Assembly: GCF_000719775.1 (NCBI RefSeq)
Contig: NZ_JOHR01000021.1
Span: forward strand, 40,805-104,804
Length of the DNA: 64,000 bases
DNA from: Streptomyces sp. NRRL F-5135
GTDB taxonomy: Bacteria; Actinomycetota; Actinomycetes; Streptomycetales; Streptomycetaceae
Direction of reading: 5' to 3'
Positions 34,456 through 42,777 of this stretch are shown here, one piece after another. The position numbers and the translations under genes are program-made. Each line of letters starts with the position of its first letter. Position 1 is the stretch's first letter. The notes beneath the pieces were generated by a model. That model worked only from the letters and a program-made list of their open reading frames with translations, was not told where the DNA came from and searched no databases.

Positions 34456-35850
34456 ATGAGCGACACTCCGGACAGCGTCGTCCACACGTACATCCAGGCC
34501 CACCGCGGGACCTTCCTCGACGACCTCGCGGAGTGGCTGCGCATCCCGTCCGTGTCCGCGCAGCCCGACCACGACGCTGACGTGCGGCGCAGTGCCGACT
34601 GGCTCACAGCGAAGCTCAAGGAGACCGGCTTCCCCGTCACCGAGATCTGGGACACACCCGGCGCCCCCGCCGTCTTCGCCGAGTGGCCCTCCGCCGATCC
34701 GGACGCCCCGACCGTGCTGGTCTACGGCCACCACGACGTGCAGCCCGCCGCCCGTGCGGACGGCTGGCTCACCGACCCCTTCGAACCGGTCGTGCGCGAC
34801 GGCCGGATATACGCGCGGGGCGCCGCCGACGACAAGGGACAGGTGTTCTTCCACACCCTGGGGGTACGGGCGCACCTCGCCGCGACCGGCCGCACCACCC
34901 CCGCCGTCCATCTGAAACTCCTGGTGGAGGGCGAGGAGGAGTCCGGCTCGCCGCACTTCCGCGCCCTGACCGAGCGGTACGCCCACCGGCTGGCCGCCGA
35001 CGCGGTGATCGTCTCCGACACCGGCATGTGGTCCGAGGACACCCCGACCGTCTGTACCGGCATGCGCGGGCTCGTCGAGTGCGAGATCGACCTCCGGGGA
35101 CCCGACCAGGACATCCACTCCGGCTCCTTCGGCGGGGCCGTGCCCAACCCGGCCACCGTCGCCGCCCGCCTGGCCGCGGCCCTGCACGACGAGGACGAGC
35201 GGGTCACCGTCCCCGGCTTCTACGACGGCGTGGCCGACCTGTCCGCCGCCGAGCGCGCGCTGATCGCCGAGCTGCCGTTCGACGAGTCGGAGTGGCTGCG
35301 GACCGCGAAGTCGCACGCCACTCTCGGCGAGGCGGGGTACAGCACCCTGGAGCGCGTCTGGGCCCGGCCCACCGCCGAGGTCAACGGCATCGGCGGCGGC
35401 TACCAGGGCCCCGGCGGCAAGACGGTCATTCCCTCGTCCGCTGTGCTGAAGCTCTCGTTCCGGCTGGTCGCGGGCCAGCGGCCGGAGAGCGTCGAGCGGT
35501 CCGTACGGGAATGGGCCGGGGCCCGCGTCCCGGCCGGGATCCGGCACAAGATCACCTTCGCCGGGGCCACCCGCCCCTGTCTGACCCCGCTGGACCACCC
35601 CGCGCTCCAGTCCGTCGCCCGTTCCATGGGCCGCGCGTTCGGGCGGCCGGTCGGCTTCACCCGCGAGGGCGGTTCGGGACCGGCCGCCGACCTCCAGGAC
35701 GTGCTCGGGGCGCCGGTGCTCTTCCTGGGGATCTCCGTACCGTCCGACGGATGGCACGCGCCGAACGAGAAGGTCGACGTGGACCTGCTGCTCAAAGGTG
35801 TGGAGACCACCGCCTACCTCTGGGGCGACCTTGCCACCGCGCTCCGCTGA
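34456..35850 (+). CDS. M20-family dipeptidase/metallopeptidase
   Basis: This 464-residue protein has the dinuclear-zinc M20 motifs: VYGHHDVQPA (about 90; His-x-Asp), the bridging Asp in RGAADDKGQ, GEEESGSP (about 159; catalytic Glu), and a C-terminal His in DGWHAPNEKVDV. It should hydrolyse dipeptides or N-acyl amino acids in the cytoplasm. ATG 34456 is taken as the start. It begins 10 bp after adnB and is likely co-transcribed. Confidence 0.92.
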   Translation: MSDTPDSVVHTYIQAHRGTFLDDLAEWLRIPSVSAQPDHDADVRRSADWLTAKLKETGFPVTEIWDTPGAPAVFAEWPSADPDAPTVLVYGHHDVQPAARADGWLTDPFEPVVRDGRIYARGAADDKGQVFFHTLGVRAHLAATGRTTPAVHLKLLVEGEEESGSPHFRALTERYAHRLAADAVIVSDTGMWSEDTPTVCTGMRGLVECEIDLRGPDQDIHSGSFGGAVPNPATVAARLAAALHDEDERVTVPGFYDGVADLSAAERALIAELPFDESEWLRTAKSHATLGEAGYSTLERVWARPTAEVNGIGGGYQGPGGKTVIPSSAVLKLSFRLVAGQRPESVERSVREWAGARVPAGIRHKITFAGATRPCLTPLDHPALQSVARSMGRAFGRPVGFTREGGSGPAADLQDVLGAPVLFLGISVPSDGWHAPNEKVDVDLLLKGVETTAYLWGDLATALR

Positions 35851-35938
35851 CGAGCCCTTACCCGGGGCTCCCGGGGACTGCCCCGCCGAACACCTTGCTG
35901 AACCGAATCCCGAGCACCCGGGGGAGTTGGAAGTACCT

Positions 35939-36883
35939 GTGACCACCATCGACAGCGACGCCACCGCACACCGTCCCATCGGCCTCACGGCCCCCAGCGG
36001 GATCGACCGTGCGGCGCACCACCGCCTCGACGAGGCGTGGCTGGCGGCGGCCTGGAGCCACCCCACCACCCGGGTCTTCGTGGTGTCGGGCGGGCAGGTG
36101 CTGGTCGACGACGCCCCCGACGGCCGTACGGAACTGGTGATGACGCCCTCCTTCGAGGCACCCCTCACCGAGACCCACCGCTACTTCCTCGGCACGGACG
36201 AGGAAGGCGTGCGCTACTTCGCGCTCCAGAAGGACTCGCTCCCCGGCCGCATGGACCAGTCTGCGCGGCCGGCCGGCCTGCGCGAGGCCGGGACGCTGCT
36301 CTCGGCGCGCGACGCGGGCCTGATGGCGCACGCCGTGGCCCTGGAGAACTGGCAGCGGCTGCACCGCTTCTGCTCGCGCTGCGGTGAGCGCACGGTGATC
36401 GCGGCAGCCGGTCACATCCGCCGCTGCCAGGCCTGCGGCGCCGAACACTACCCCCGGACCGACCCCGCCGTGATCATGCTCGTCACGGACGAGGAGGACC
36501 GCGCCCTGCTCGGCCGGCAGGTCCACTGGCCCAAGGGCCGGTTCTCCACCCTGGCGGGCTTCGTGGAGCCGGGCGAGTCGATCGAGCAGTCGGTCGTCCG
36601 CGAGGTCTTCGAGGAGGCGGGGGTGACGGTCGGCGAGGTCGAGTACATCGCCAGCCAGCCCTGGCCGTTCCCGTCCAGCCTGATGCTGGGATTCATGGCC
36701 CGCGCCACGTCGTCCCGGATCACCGTGGACGGCGAGGAGATCGAGGAGGCGCGCTGGTTCTCGCGCGAGGACCTGCGCGGCGCGATCGAGTCGGGCGAGA
36801 TCCTGCCCCCGGCGGGCATCTCGATCGCCGCACGCCTGGTGGAACTCTGGTACGGCAAGCCCCTCCCGAAGCCCGCGCCCTGA
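35939..36883 (+). CDS. nudC: NAD(+) diphosphatase NudC (Nudix)
   Basis: This 314-residue protein has the zinc ribbon CSRCG (about 145) and CQACG, the Nudix box GFVEPGESIEQSVVREVFEE (GX5EX7REUXEEXGU), and SQPWPFPSS downstream, the NADH-diphosphatase signature. It would split NADH/NAD and may remove NAD caps from RNA. GTG 35939 lies behind GGGGGAG...GGAAG. It lies 88 bp after the M20 gene, same strand. A strong hairpin pair follows. Confidence 0.93.
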   Translation: MTTIDSDATAHRPIGLTAPSGIDRAAHHRLDEAWLAAAWSHPTTRVFVVSGGQVLVDDAPDGRTELVMTPSFEAPLTETHRYFLGTDEEGVRYFALQKDSLPGRMDQSARPAGLREAGTLLSARDAGLMAHAVALENWQRLHRFCSRCGERTVIAAAGHIRRCQACGAEHYPRTDPAVIMLVTDEEDRALLGRQVHWPKGRFSTLAGFVEPGESIEQSVVREVFEEAGVTVGEVEYIASQPWPFPSSLMLGFMARATSSRITVDGEEIEEARWFSREDLRGAIESGEILPPAGISIAARLVELWYGKPLPKPAP

Positions 36884-36895
36884 TCCTCGCGCCCC

Positions 36896-36917
36896 GACCG
36901 CCGCCCGGGCGGCGGTC
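36896..36917. terminator. 22-bp perfect palindrome after nudC
   Basis: GACCGCCGCCCGGGCGGCGGTC is fully self-complementary and lies 12 bp after the nudC stop. It is one of two candidate terminators between nudC and the convergent mycoredoxin gene. Confidence 0.5.
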
Positions 36918-36936
36918 GCCGGGCCCCGCACAGCAC

Positions 36937-36982
36937 GAAGCCCCTGCCGGCCGCCGGAACTCGAGCGGCCGACAGGGGCTTC
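36937..36982. terminator. bidirectional terminator hairpin, nudC / mycoredoxin
   Basis: The 18-nt arms 36937-36954 and 36965-36982 pair with one mismatch around a 10-nt loop. It lies between two convergent genes and could serve both. Confidence 0.75.
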
Positions 36983-37034
36983 CCCCTGCTGTCGCGCCGG
37001 GGCGCGCCCCGGCGTACCGACGCGACGGCGTCGG

Positions 37035-37277
37035 TCAGGCGCCGAGCGTCTGCTTCACCTGCGCGAGCGACGGGTTCGTCAGCGTCGTACCGTCTGGAAA
37101 GAGCACGGTCGGCACGGTCTGGTTGCCGCCGTTCGCCTTCTCGACGAAGGCCGCCGACTCCGGGTCCTGCTCGATGTTGATCTCGGTGTACGCGATGCCT
37201 TCGCGGTCCATCTGGCCCTTGAGCCGACGGCAGTATCCGCACCATGTGGTGCTGTACATCGTCACAGTGCCCGGCAT
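37035..37277 (-). CDS. mycoredoxin (glutaredoxin-like)
   Basis: This 80-residue glutaredoxin-fold protein has the active site TWCGYCRRLK (Cys13, Cys16), TVPTVLFPDG (cis-Pro) and a C-terminal helix. In mycothiol-containing actinobacteria such proteins reduce mycothiol-protein mixed disulfides. ATG 37277 has AGAGGAG 11 nt upstream. It is divergent from uvrD2. The neighbouring redox genes (nudC, wblC) suggest a stress-related setting, but co-regulation is not shown. Confidence 0.92.
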   Translation of the reverse strand: MPGTVTMYSTTWCGYCRRLKGQMDREGIAYTEINIEQDPESAAFVEKANGGNQTVPTVLFPDGTTLTNPSLAQVKQTLGA

Positions 37278-37479
37278 GGTCGTATGCGCTCCTCTGGTAT
37301 CGGTCTCGCCCTGTGCGCCGGACGCCGCATCCGTCCTTCGGATACGGCGTACGCCGCCCGCGCTCTGTCGAACGTACGTGACCCGGCGGTCATTCCCGAC
37401 GGCGGGCGGACGCCGGCCCGGCCCCCGGGCAGGCACCTCGGCGGCTCCCGAAATGTTCATATGACCGATATGGCTGCCC

Positions 37480-37488
37480 TGTGGACAA
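37480..37488 (-). promoter_or_regulatory. single DnaA box upstream of uvrD2
   Basis: TGTGGACAA is the complement of TTGTCCACA, the Streptomyces DnaA box. It is 40 bp before the uvrD2 start codon. One isolated box could mark DnaA regulation or occur by chance. Confidence 0.35.
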
Positions 37489-37527
37489 CCGCCGCACGCG
37501 TCCCGAGCGACCTGGCAGCATGGCGGG

Positions 37528-39750
37528 GTGACAGCAGCAACGCACTCCTCACTGTTCCCGCTCGACTCCGGCGGCGGCCGGTCCGGCGACGGTCAGATCG
37601 TGGCTCCGCCGCGCGACGCCGACGCGGTGCTCGACGGGCTCGACCCCGAGCAGCGCGAGGTGGCCACCTCGCTGCGCGGCCCGGTGTGTGTGCTGGCCGG
37701 GGCCGGCACGGGCAAGACGCGCGCCATCACCCACCGGATCGCCTACGGGGTGCGCGCGGGGATACTCCAGCCCGCGAGTGTCCTGGCCGTCACGTTCACC
37801 AACCGCGCGGCGGGCGAGATGCGCGGGCGGCTGCGGCAGCTCGGCGCGGGCGGCGTGCAGGCGCGCACGTTCCACGCGGCGGCGCTGCGCCAGCTCCAGT
37901 TCTTCTGGCCCAAGGCGGTGGGCGGTGACCTGCCCCGGCTGCTGGACCGCAAGGCGCAGCTGGTCGCCGAGGCCGCGGCCCGCTGCCGGGTCCGGCTGGA
38001 CCGCAACGAGCTGCGGGACGTCACCAGCGAGATCGAGTGGGCGAAGGTCACGCAGACGGTGCCCGCCGACTATCCGGCCGTGGTGGCGAAATCCCACCGC
38101 GACGCCCCGCGCGACCCGGCCGAGACCGCCCAGATCTACGGCACGTACGAACAGCTCAAGCGCGACCGCTCCGTGATCGACTTCGAGGACGTGCTGCTGC
38201 TCACGGTCGGCATCCTCCAGGACCGGCACGACATCGCCGATCAGGTACGGCGCCAGTACCAGCACTTCGTGGTGGACGAGTACCAGGACGTCAGCCCGCT
38301 CCAGCAGCGGCTGCTCGACCTGTGGCTGGGGGAGCGGGAGAGCCTGTGCGTCGTCGGCGACGCCAGCCAGACGATCTACTCCTTCACCGGGGCCACCCCC
38401 GACCACCTGCTGAACTTCCGCACCCGCCATCCGAACGCCACGGTGGTGAAGCTCGTCCGGGACTACCGCTCCACACCGCAGGTGGTCCGGCTGGCCAACG
38501 GGCTGCTCGCCCAGGCGCGCGGCCGGGCCGCCGAACACCGCCTGGAGCTGGTCTCCCAGCGCGACCCGGGTCCCGATCCGGTCTGTACGGAGTACGGGGA
38601 CGAGCCCGCGGAGGCGGAGGGCACGGCCCGTCGGATCCGGGATCTGATCGCCGCCGGCGTGCCGGCCGGTGAGATCGCCGTGCTCTACCGCGTCAACGCC
38701 CAGTCGGAGGTCTACGAGCAGGCACTCGCGGATGCCGGGGTGCCGTATCAGCTGCGCGGTGCCGAGCGCTTCTTCGAGCGGCAGGAGGTACGGGAGGCGG
38801 GCGCGGCCCTGCGCGGGGCGGCCCGGTTCGGGGGGAACGACGCGCTGCTGGACGACGTGGAGGAGCTGCCCGCCCAGGTGCGGGCCGTGCTCTCCACGAA
38901 GGGCTGGACGCCGGAGCCCCCGGCGGGCTCCGGCGCGGTGCGGGACCGCTGGGAGTCCCTGGCCGCCCTCGTCCGTCTCGCCGAGGACTTCGTCCGGGCC
39001 AAGCCGACGGCGACGCTGGCCGATCTGGTGGCCGAGCTGGACGAACGTGCCGCCGCCCAGCACGCGCCGACCGTCCAGGGCGTCACCCTCGCTTCCCTGC
39101 ACGCGGCGAAGGGGCTGGAGTGGGACGCCGTGTTCCTGGTGGGGCTCACCGACGGCATGATGCCGATCACCTACGCCAGGACCGAGGAGCAGATCGAGGA
39201 GGAGCGCCGCCTCCTCTATGTGGGGGTCACCCGTGCGCGGGTGCATCTCTCCCTCTCCTGGGCGCTCTCGCGTGCGCCGGGCGGCAGGGCCTCCCGGCGG
39301 CCCACGCCCTTCCTCAACGGGCTGCGCCCGGGGTCCACGGTTCCGGGTGCGCGGGGCGTGGCGGCGGGCATGGGCAGTGCGGTGGAGCGCGGGGGCGGCG
39401 CCAGGCGCAGGCAGCGAGGGCCCGCGCGCTGCCGGGTGTGCGGCAAGACGCTCACCGACGCCGGCGAGATGAAGCTCATGCGCTGCGAGGACTGTCCCTC
39501 CGACATGGACGAGGCGCTGTACGAGCGGCTGCGGGACTGGCGCGCGACGCAGGCCGAGCGGCTGAGCCAGCCGACCTATTGCGTGTTCACCGACAAGACA
39601 CTGATGGCCATCGCCGAGGCGGTACCGGCCGACGCGGGTGAGCTGGCGGGCATCTCCGGCGTGGGCCGCCGCAAGCTGGATCGCTTCGGCGCCGACGTTC
39701 TGGCCATCTGTGCAGGTGAGGAGGGTGCGGGGCAGGACGGGGACGGCTGA
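37528..39750 (+). CDS. uvrD2: ATP-dependent DNA helicase UvrD2 (tetracysteine plus HRDC)
   Basis: This 740-residue SF1 helicase has Walker A GAGTGKTR (about 57-64), DEYQDVSP (about 250), GDASQTIYSFTGA and motif VI RRLLYVGVTRARVHL. After it comes a zinc-binding pair CRVCGK ... CEDCPSD and then a C-terminal HRDC domain with TDKTLMAIAEAVP and GVGRRKLDRFG. This architecture is that of mycobacterial UvrD2, essential in M. tuberculosis. The GTG start is 37528. It should unwind 3'-tailed DNA during replication or repair. Confidence 0.94.
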   Translation: MTAATHSSLFPLDSGGGRSGDGQIVAPPRDADAVLDGLDPEQREVATSLRGPVCVLAGAGTGKTRAITHRIAYGVRAGILQPASVLAVTFTNRAAGEMRGRLRQLGAGGVQARTFHAAALRQLQFFWPKAVGGDLPRLLDRKAQLVAEAAARCRVRLDRNELRDVTSEIEWAKVTQTVPADYPAVVAKSHRDAPRDPAETAQIYGTYEQLKRDRSVIDFEDVLLLTVGILQDRHDIADQVRRQYQHFVVDEYQDVSPLQQRLLDLWLGERESLCVVGDASQTIYSFTGATPDHLLNFRTRHPNATVVKLVRDYRSTPQVVRLANGLLAQARGRAAEHRLELVSQRDPGPDPVCTEYGDEPAEAEGTARRIRDLIAAGVPAGEIAVLYRVNAQSEVYEQALADAGVPYQLRGAERFFERQEVREAGAALRGAARFGGNDALLDDVEELPAQVRAVLSTKGWTPEPPAGSGAVRDRWESLAALVRLAEDFVRAKPTATLADLVAELDERAAAQHAPTVQGVTLASLHAAKGLEWDAVFLVGLTDGMMPITYARTEEQIEEERRLLYVGVTRARVHLSLSWALSRAPGGRASRRPTPFLNGLRPGSTVPGARGVAAGMGSAVERGGGARRRQRGPARCRVCGKTLTDAGEMKLMRCEDCPSDMDEALYERLRDWRATQAERLSQPTYCVFTDKTLMAIAEAVPADAGELAGISGVGRRKLDRFGADVLAICAGEEGAGQDGDG

Positions 39751-39772
39751 TGCGAACTCGTCGGAAAAATAG

Positions 39773-39803
39773 TTTGCGCCCGCCCCGCACATCCCCATAG
39801 GTT
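39773..39803 (+). promoter_or_regulatory. WblC/WhiB7-type promoter
   Basis: An AT-rich block, GGAAAAATAG (39763-39772), directly precedes TTTGCG/TTGCGC (39773-39779); TAGGTT (39798-39803) is spaced 18 bp from TTGCGC. An AT-rich motif just upstream of -35 is the known signature of promoters activated by WhiB7/WblC with the principal sigma factor, so this is probably wblC's autoregulated promoter. Confidence 0.6.
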
Positions 39804-39935
39804 CTTAACCGACGGAAACGACGGCTTCTCGAAAGCCTCGTTTCCGTGCTGTACTGACCGAAGCGGTACGGCAACCAGATTACGCGCGACTGGCCTTCGG
39901 GCCGGTCCCCGAGACGCCGAGAGGAGGCGATTCCA

Positions 39936-40280
39936 GTGATCAGCATCAACAGCAGCTTCATCAGCACCGTCAAAATGACCGATCGCTCGGTCGTCTCCGC
40001 ATGCACGCTCGGCTTCTCCGGTTGCGAGCTCATCGCCAGTGGTCTGTCCGGCGTCCCCGCCGCACGTCCCGCTGCCGCCCTGTCGGGTCTGCCCGTCCGG
40101 GAGCGCGCCCTCGTGGAGCGCGGCAATGAGCGACCGACCAAGGCACTGGAAGCAGGAGTAGCGGCGGCACAGGCCCTGGCCTATGCCTTTGCGGCGACCG
40201 GTGCCGAAACGAAGCAGCAGACGCAGCACCACTCGATGTGGGCCTTCCGTGGGCTCGAACCCTGGAGTGATCCAGCCTGA
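39936..40280 (+). CDS. upstream ORF of wblC (hypothetical 114 aa)
   Basis: This ORF starts at GTG 39936 behind GAGAGGAGG and ends at TGA 40280, inside a small hairpin (40276-40292). The product starts MISINSSFISTVKMTDRSVV and has no recognised domain. It lies between the wblC-type promoter and an intrinsic terminator that precedes wblC. Upstream ORFs with a terminator control whiB7-type genes by attenuation when translation stalls, so this may be a regulatory ORF. It could also be an ordinary small protein. Confidence 0.65.
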   Translation: MISINSSFISTVKMTDRSVVSACTLGFSGCELIASGLSGVPAARPAAALSGLPVRERALVERGNERPTKALEAGVAAAQALAYAFAATGAETKQQTQHHSMWAFRGLEPWSDPA

Positions 40281-40292
40281 TCCATGATCAGG
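40276..40292 (+). repeat. hairpin spanning the uORF stop codon
   Basis: CCTGATC (40276-40282), CAT, GATCAGG (40286-40292): 7 bp perfect. The TGA of the upstream ORF (40278-40280) is in its 5' arm, so a terminating ribosome would block its folding. Confidence 0.6.
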
Positions 40293-40304
40293 CCGGCGCC
40301 TTCA

Positions 40305-40347
40305 GGGCCGCGGAACCCCACCCGGGATCCGCGGCCCTTCTGTTTGT
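40305..40347 (+). terminator. intrinsic terminator/attenuator in the wblC leader
   Basis: GGGCCGCGGA (40305-40314) pairs exactly with TCCGCGGCCC (40328-40337), followed by TTCTGTTTGT. It lies 25 nt after the upstream ORF and 105 nt before wblC. Its T-rich tail is rare in this G/C-rich window, supporting a real terminator. Confidence 0.75.
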
Positions 40348-40451
40348 CCCGAACGGGAGAGACGGAGCGAAGGAGCCTCGGAACAAGCACCGCCCGGTAC
40401 CAGCCGAGAGCCGGCCAACAGGCCGGACCGAACAGACGAGGAACGACACCC

Positions 40452-40820
40452 GTGCAACTCGAAGCGCACGCCCCGTCCGTACCGCCTTCCGAATCGATCG
40501 ACCCGCCCGGCTCCACGGAGGACTCCACCTTGACCCCGCTCACCGCGCTCACCGCGCTCGACGACGCCATCGAGAACCTCGGCGTCCCGGTTCCCTGTCG
40601 GGCCTACGACCCGGAGGTCTTCTTCGCCGAGTCCCCGGCCGACGTCGAGTACGCGAAGTCGCTCTGCCGTACCTGCCCGCTGGTCGAGGCATGCCTCGCC
40701 GGCGCCAAGGAGCGGCGTGAGCCGTGGGGCGTCTGGGGTGGCGAGCTCTTCATCCAGGGGGTGGTCGTGGCCCGCAAGCGGCCGCGTGGCCGTCCGCGCA
40801 AGAACCCGGTCACGGCATGA
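40452..40820 (+). CDS. wblC: WhiB-family regulator WblC (WhiB7 type)
   Basis: This 122-residue protein has the four iron-sulfur Cys of WhiB proteins (Cys49, Cys72, Cys75, Cys81), the GVWGG turn (93-97) and the C-terminal AT-hook RGRPR (112-116) that identifies the WblC/WhiB7 group. It activates intrinsic antibiotic-resistance genes and its own gene together with the principal sigma factor. GTG 40452 has GAGGAA upstream. The next gene overlaps its stop (ATGA). Confidence 0.95.
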   Translation: MQLEAHAPSVPPSESIDPPGSTEDSTLTPLTALTALDDAIENLGVPVPCRAYDPEVFFAESPADVEYAKSLCRTCPLVEACLAGAKERREPWGVWGGELFIQGVVVARKRPRGRPRKNPVTA

Positions 40821-41143
40821 GCCTCATCGCCGGAACCATCGACCGTCCCTTCACGCACGATCCCAAGAAGCAGGCTCCGATGACCTCTTCCCCGAGCGAG
40901 CCCCATGGCTCCGCCACCCCGGCAGTCACCACCACGGACGCGAACGACTCGCGTCAGAACAGGACCCGCGAAATGCAACTCATCCCAGAAGCCCTGGCTC
41001 GTGCGCATATGGAGCAGCGCATCCGCGAGGCCGACGCGGAGCGCCGGGCGGTACGTCTGGTCGCCGCGCGGCGGATGCAGCGCCGGGCCGAGCGCGTGTC
41101 GCTGCGCGCCCGCCGCGCGCTGGCCATGGCGGTCATGCAGTGA
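40817..41143 (+). CDS. hypothetical protein coupled to wblC
   Basis: This 108-residue protein follows wblC with a 4-nt ATGA overlap. The first half is Ser/Thr/Pro-rich and probably disordered; the second is a highly basic helix (QRIREADAERRAV, RRMQRRAERVSLRARRAL). No known family. An internal ATG at 40880 is an alternative start. The overlap suggests production tied to wblC, so a role linked to WblC or to translation stress is possible but unproven. Confidence 0.6.
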   Translation: MSLIAGTIDRPFTHDPKKQAPMTSSPSEPHGSATPAVTTTDANDSRQNRTREMQLIPEALARAHMEQRIREADAERRAVRLVAARRMQRRAERVSLRARRALAMAVMQ

Positions 41144-41146
41144 TCA

Positions 41147-41170
41147 GGTCAGGTCCGGCCGGACCTGACC
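41147..41170. terminator. 24-bp perfect palindrome between convergent genes
   Basis: GGTCAGGTCCGG (41147-41158) is followed immediately by its reverse complement (41159-41170). It lies 3 bp after the wblC operon and 61 bp from the ABC1 gene stop, so it can serve both strands. Confidence 0.65.
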
Positions 41171-41231
41171 CCGTCCGAGAGCCCGCCCCTCGGGCCCGGC
41201 CCTGACGGGCGGGGCCCGGCGGGCCGTCGCT

Positions 41232-42641
41232 TCACCCCGCGGGGGCCGGTCCTGTACCAGGGCCGGCCCCCGCCGCCATGGCCTCCCCGTCGTCCGGCTC
41301 CCCCGCGAAACCGGGCAGCCAGTCCTCCAGTTCGTCCCGCAGCCGGACCGTCGCGTTCAGCTGGCACAGCACCCCGATCGTGCTCAGCGTGACGCGGTGG
41401 ATCAGCAGGTACGACGGCGGCAGATTCAGCTGCTTGCCCAACTGGTAGGCGGGCGACCGGGGATCGGCGATCCGGGCGGCCTGGTCGCGCATCCAGCCAC
41501 GGGTGAACGTGAACTCCTCCACCGCCGCCGGTTCGATGATCGGCAGCAGGTAGTCCAGCACCGCGTCCGGGTCGAGTTCGATGGACTCCCGGACGAAGCC
41601 CTCGCCGCGCAGCCGGTCGTAGACCGCCTCGGCCTCGCCCACCAGCGACATCCGCAGCGCCTCGCCTATCGTCTCCGGCAGTCCGCCCGGCAGCCGGTCC
41701 ACGGTGCCGAAGTCCAGCACACCGAGGCGGAACTCCCCCGCCGGCCCGTCCTCCTCGGCGTCCCGAGGGGGCAGCAGCCGGAAGTTCCCGGGATGGGGAT
41801 CGGCGTGCAGCAGGCCCGTGCGCGCCGGGCCCGAGAAGAGGAACCTCGCCAGCAACTGCCCCGCCCGGTCCCGCTCTTCGGCCGAGCCGTCGGAGATCAC
41901 CTCCGCCAGTGGCACGCCTTCCATCCATTCCGTCACGATCACCTGCTCGCCCTGGTACACGACCTCCGGCACCACGACGTCGGGGTCGTCGGCGAACTCC
42001 GCCGCGTGTGCCCGCTGCGCCTCGGCCTCCAGCCCGTAGTCCAGTTCCTCGGCGACCCGGTCCCGCAACTCCGTGATCAGCGGCTTGATGTCCATGCCGG
42101 GAATCAGCGGCCCCAGCAGCCGTGCGAACCGGCCGAGCTGGGCCAGGTCCGACAGCAGCGCCTCCCCGGCCCCCGGATACTGCACCTTGACCGCGACCTC
42201 GCGCCCGTCGTGCCACACGGCCCGGTGCACCTGCCCGATCGACGCCGCGGCCGACGGCTTGTCGTCGAACTCCAGGAACAGCTCCCGCCACTCCTCGCCC
42301 ATCCGCTCCGCCAGCACGGCATGGACCGTGCGGACCGGCATCGGAGGGGCGGCCTCCTGAAGTTTGGTGAGGGCCGCCCGGTAGGGGCCGGCGATCTCCT
42401 CGGGCAGCGCGGACTCGAAGACGGACAGCGCCTGCCCGAACTTCATCGCACCGCCCTTCAGCTCTCCGAGGACCTTGAAGAGCTGATCGGCCGTGCGCTG
42501 CTGCAGCTCCCTGGTGACGATCTCCGCGGACCTTCCGCCGATCCGCTTCCCGAGGCCCCAGGTGGCCCGTCCCGCGAAGCCCAGTGGCAGCGTGGCCAGC
42601 TTCGCGGTACGGGTGACCGCCTTCCGGGGAAGATCAGACAT
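41232..42641 (-). CDS. ABC1/UbiB-family atypical kinase
   Basis: This 469-residue protein shows the UbiB/ABC1 marks: MKFGQALSVF (KxGQ motif), AAASIGQVHRA (Ala-rich loop), VAVKVQYPG (catalytic Lys), HADPHPGNF and LDFGTVDRL. Members support quinone or lipid metabolism; in actinobacteria the target is unknown. ATG 42641 is preceded by AGGAGGGG 5 nt upstream. It lies downstream of the ThiF-like gene on the same strand; 136 bp separates them. Confidence 0.92.
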   Translation of the reverse strand: MSDLPRKAVTRTAKLATLPLGFAGRATWGLGKRIGGRSAEIVTRELQQRTADQLFKVLGELKGGAMKFGQALSVFESALPEEIAGPYRAALTKLQEAAPPMPVRTVHAVLAERMGEEWRELFLEFDDKPSAAASIGQVHRAVWHDGREVAVKVQYPGAGEALLSDLAQLGRFARLLGPLIPGMDIKPLITELRDRVAEELDYGLEAEAQRAHAAEFADDPDVVVPEVVYQGEQVIVTEWMEGVPLAEVISDGSAEERDRAGQLLARFLFSGPARTGLLHADPHPGNFRLLPPRDAEEDGPAGEFRLGVLDFGTVDRLPGGLPETIGEALRMSLVGEAEAVYDRLRGEGFVRESIELDPDAVLDYLLPIIEPAAVEEFTFTRGWMRDQAARIADPRSPAYQLGKQLNLPPSYLLIHRVTLSTIGVLCQLNATVRLRDELEDWLPGFAGEPDDGEAMAAGAGPGTGPAPAG

Positions 42642-42777
42642 AGTGCCCCTCCTAGAGTGCCCCTCCCGGCAAGGTCCGTCCCGTCGTGCCGCTCCTTGAC
42701 GGGCGAACCTGCCGGTCGCGGCACCGACCTGGACAGCCGTGCCGCGTGTGCCTGACGGCATCCTCCGTCGATGCCGG

